Notes under the pieces: model-generated
Told to the model about the DNA's origin: nothing
The model's input: the letters and a program-made list of their open reading frames with translations, nothing else
Databases searched by the model: none
Translations under genes and position numbers: made by a program
Shown here: positions 6,405-7,759 of the stretch, piece by piece
Numbering within the stretch: position 1 is the first letter of the stretch
How the letters are laid out: each line of letters starts with the position of its first letter
NCBI GenBank assembly: GCA_029934775.1
Contig: JAOZLO010000121.1
Span: 1-7,759, forward strand
Direction of reading: 5' to 3'
DNA: 7,759 nucleotides
Source of the DNA: Desulfocapsaceae bacterium
GTDB lineage: Bacteria > Desulfobacterota > Desulfobulbia > Desulfobulbales > Desulfocapsaceae

Positions 6405-6779
6405 CTATATCTCCTCCTGGAGATGTTCAAGGGCGAGGTGGATGAGCGAGCTGACATGATTATCAGTTAGTCGGTAATAGAGAATTGGTCCCTGGCGACG
6501 ATTGCTTACCAGCTGTAGTTGTCGTAATTGGCGTAACTGATGACTTACTGCAGATTCGCTCACTCCGATAAACAGGGCCAGATCACATACACACATCTCT
6601 TCCTGGTCAAGGGCCCAGAGGATCTGCAAACGATTTGGATCCCCCATGGCCTTGAACAGGGCCGCTAATAGTTCATTGTCTTTCGCGGTGAGTGCCTGCT
6701 CTTTTGCGGCCTGCACTCTTTCCTGATGAATACAACGGCAATCACACTGTTCATTCTGTTCAAGCGGTGTCCTGTTCAT
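6405..6779 (-). CDS. ArsR/SmtB-family metal-responsive repressor
   Basis: A 124-residue winged-helix repressor expected to release its operator on binding metal. Both known metal sites of the family appear present. The alpha3N-type (CadC-like) site is indicated by Cys12/14/16 (CDCRC) and Cys63/Cys65 in EMCVCDL. The alpha5 site has D106, H108, H119 and E122, with the same spacing as the zinc ligands of SmtB (D104, H106, H117, E120). The recognition helix lies around SESAVSHQLRQLRQL (74-88), and the wing is near RRQGPILYYRL. I chose ATG 6777-6779 because GGGGGA lies seven bases upstream; the GTG at 6783-6785 is only one base from it. The gene probably represses itself and the downstream permease through the operator at 6803-6826. 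A CadC/SmtB-like response to Zn, Cd or Pb is likely; an arsenic response is less so. Confidence 0.9.
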   Translation of the reverse strand: MNRTPLEQNEQCDCRCIHQERVQAAKEQALTAKDNELLAALFKAMGDPNRLQILWALDQEEMCVCDLALFIGVSESAVSHQLRQLRQLQLVSNRRQGPILYYRLTDNHVSSLIHLALEHLQEEI

Positions 6780-6802
6780 TTGCACTTCCCCCGTTGGTGT
6801 TA

Positions 6803-6826
6803 ATATATGATCATTTGTTCATATAT
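6803..6826. promoter_or_regulatory. ArsR/SmtB-type operator
   Basis: A 24-bp imperfect inverted repeat with arms ATATATGATCAT and TTGTTCATATAT (10 of 12 positions pair). It matches the ATATATGAACA-type half-sites bound by SmtB/CadC-like repressors. It lies 23 bases upstream of the repressor start codon and overlaps the likely -10 region, so binding would block transcription of the regulator and permease. Confidence 0.8.
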
Positions 6827-6851
6827 GTAGTTTCCCCACACAGATTGTCAA
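6822..6851 (-). promoter_or_regulatory. Promoter of the metal-efflux operon
   Basis: On the minus strand a perfect -35 TTGACA (6846-6851) is followed by a weak -10, TACATA after 16 bases or CATATA after 18, merging into the operator. The overlap is typical of ArsR-family repression. Confidence 0.6.
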
Positions 6852-6912
6852 GTGTTACGGAGAAAAAAATGAAATGAATTTTGAAATGAAGAATTGAACT
6901 GTTATATTTTCC

Positions 6913-6972
6913 TGCCTAGAAATAAGGCAGTTACGCGGTTCTCTCCTCTGTTTCCTGTCTAATTTTCAAACA
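6913..6972. promoter_or_regulatory. Palindrome pair, likely activator sites of the histidine kinase gene
   Basis: TGCCTAGAAATAAGGCA (6913-6929) has perfect 6-bp arms when its flanking C is counted, and keeps the 17-bp TGYCT-N7-AGRCA layout with C/G in place of T/A at the third position of each arm. TGTCTAATTTTCAAACA (6956-6972) has a perfect left half and one mismatch in the right arm. Centres are 43 bp apart (about four turns), lying 119 and 162 bp upstream of the predicted sigma-54 start near 7083. Each is weaker than the copies elsewhere. The first could alternatively be a plain hairpin, but no T-run follows it. Confidence 0.4.
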
Positions 6973-7056
6973 TCAAACAATCTCATCTTCAGTGCTTTTA
7001 AGTTTATTATCTATAAAATTAAATGGTTGCCTGCTGTGTTTGCGCGAACAACAAAC

Positions 7057-7072
7057 TGGCATAATGCATGCT
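7057..7072 (+). promoter_or_regulatory. Sigma-54-like promoter of the histidine kinase gene
   Basis: TGGCATAATGCATGCT has the full TGGCA -24 element and a TGCT -12, with GG exactly ten bases before GC. The predicted start is near 7083, giving a leader of about 69 bases before the ATG at 7152. A separate near-palindrome, TGTTTGCGCGAACA (7037-7050), lies six bases upstream of the -24 element and could be another binding site. Confidence 0.6.
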
Positions 7073-7151
7073 ACATATGGGGATAACTTGTTTTTGAAGA
7101 TTATTTAAAGCTGACCCCAATTGTTAAAATGACAAATAAACGGAGCAAAAA

Positions 7152-7759
7152 ATGATATTTTATAAAATAAAAAAAGTTGAGATCAAGTGGAAATTGTTGG
7201 TTATTGCACTCCTGGTTTCTGGTATCAGTGGATTGCATCTGTACCTATCTCATGATTTCGAAAAAGGACATATCATAGCAAGAGAGCTCTATTTCCTGCC
7301 TATTATTCTCAGTGCTTTCTGGTTTGGTCTACGGGGAGGATTCTTTACTTCATTTGCGATCACTCTATTTTATTTACCATATTCAGCAATACACTGGCGC
7401 GGTTTCACTTCAAATGACCTGGACCGTTTGCTGGAAATAGCTCTTTTTAATATCGTGGCCGTTGCTGTCGGTATTCTTCAGGACAGGCAAAGGGCACGGA
7501 CCAGAGAAAAACTTGAATCCATTCGTGCAATGGCGGCAACCGTCGCCCATGAGATGAATACGCCTCTTTTCGTAGCCACAGGCACCCTCGAACTCCTTCA
7601 AGATGATTTTGAAAAGGACTCTGAACCATATATTGAAATAAACAGTGTTATGAAAAGCCTGCATGAGATGAAAGAGATGATTCAAAAAATCTCTCATATT
7701 GAAGATGTGGTGACCAAAGATTACGATGGTATTTCCATGATTGTTGATATTGACAAATC
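7152..7759 (+). CDS. Membrane sensor histidine kinase, 3' end beyond window
   Basis: The frame is open from an ATG at 7152 to the window end (202 codons plus two bases). GGAG (7142-7145) sits six bases before the start. The N-terminus has a membrane segment (about 13-31), then RELYFLPIILSAFWFGLRGG (45-64) and further hydrophobic stretches to about residue 76, and another at about 93-110. This makes roughly four helices, a sensor arrangement common in Desulfobacterota kinases. A dimerisation/phosphoacceptor region follows: MAATVAHEMNTPLFVATGT with His133 as the likely phosphorylated residue and the usual N-x-P after it (N136, P138). The ATPase domain should lie beyond the edge. The sigma-54-like promoter and palindromes upstream suggest it is under the regulon it may itself signal to. 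A partner response regulator would be expected downstream but is not visible. Confidence 0.88.
   Translation, partial: MIFYKIKKVEIKWKLLVIALLVSGISGLHLYLSHDFEKGHIIARELYFLPIILSAFWFGLRGGFFTSFAITLFYLPYSAIHWRGFTSNDLDRLLEIALFNIVAVAVGILQDRQRARTREKLESIRAMAATVAHEMNTPLFVATGTLELLQDDFEKDSEPYIEINSVMKSLHEMKEMIQKISHIEDVVTKDYDGISMIVDIDK

Noticed and set aside
1..7759. CRISPR arrays, tRNA or rRNA genes, insertion sequences
   Set aside because: No regularly spaced repeats, cloverleaf-like or rRNA stretches, transposase motifs or terminal inverted repeats were seen on reading both strands.

Overview
The window looks like a chromosomal signalling region of a Gram-negative bacterium, most likely a Desulfobacterota (former deltaproteobacterial) relative. 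That is an inference from the gene mix: Hanks-type kinase/PP2C pair, HD-GYP, histidine kinase, sigma-54-like promoters, SO_0444-type permease. The sequence alone does not fix the genus.

Layout. On the left edge the first codons of a minus-strand gene (1-29) are visible, with a strong ribosome binding site and a sigma-54-like promoter. A 358-base gap follows, holding paired 17-bp palindromes. Next come a PP2C phosphatase (388-1149) and a membrane Ser/Thr kinase (1146-2993), both on the minus strand with a 4-base overlap. The kinase carries a degenerate formylglycine-enzyme-like C-terminal domain. A 72-codon ORF, possibly a small gene, ends inside the kinase's ribosome binding site. A divergent regulatory region (3220-3677) separates this operon from a plus-strand membrane HD-GYP protein (3678-5006). 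Converging on that gene is an ArsR/SmtB metal sensor (6405-6779) and metal permease (5058-6311) pair with a clear operator at 6803-6826. On the right edge a plus-strand membrane histidine kinase (from 7152) runs out of the window.

The point that ties the window together is regulatory. Three transcription starts (left-edge gene, kinase/phosphatase operon, histidine kinase) each have a GG-N10-GC sigma-54-like promoter. Each also has one or more copies of a 17-bp palindrome resembling TGTCT-N7-AGACA, the nearest 119-144 bp upstream of the predicted start. Two more copies sit directly in front of the HD-GYP gene. This suggests one NtrC-type activator controls the left-edge gene, the Ser/Thr kinase-phosphatase pair and a histidine kinase, and perhaps HD-GYP. 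The histidine kinase may be the sensor for that activator, but no response regulator is inside the window. The metal-efflux pair appears to be a separate module with its own local control.
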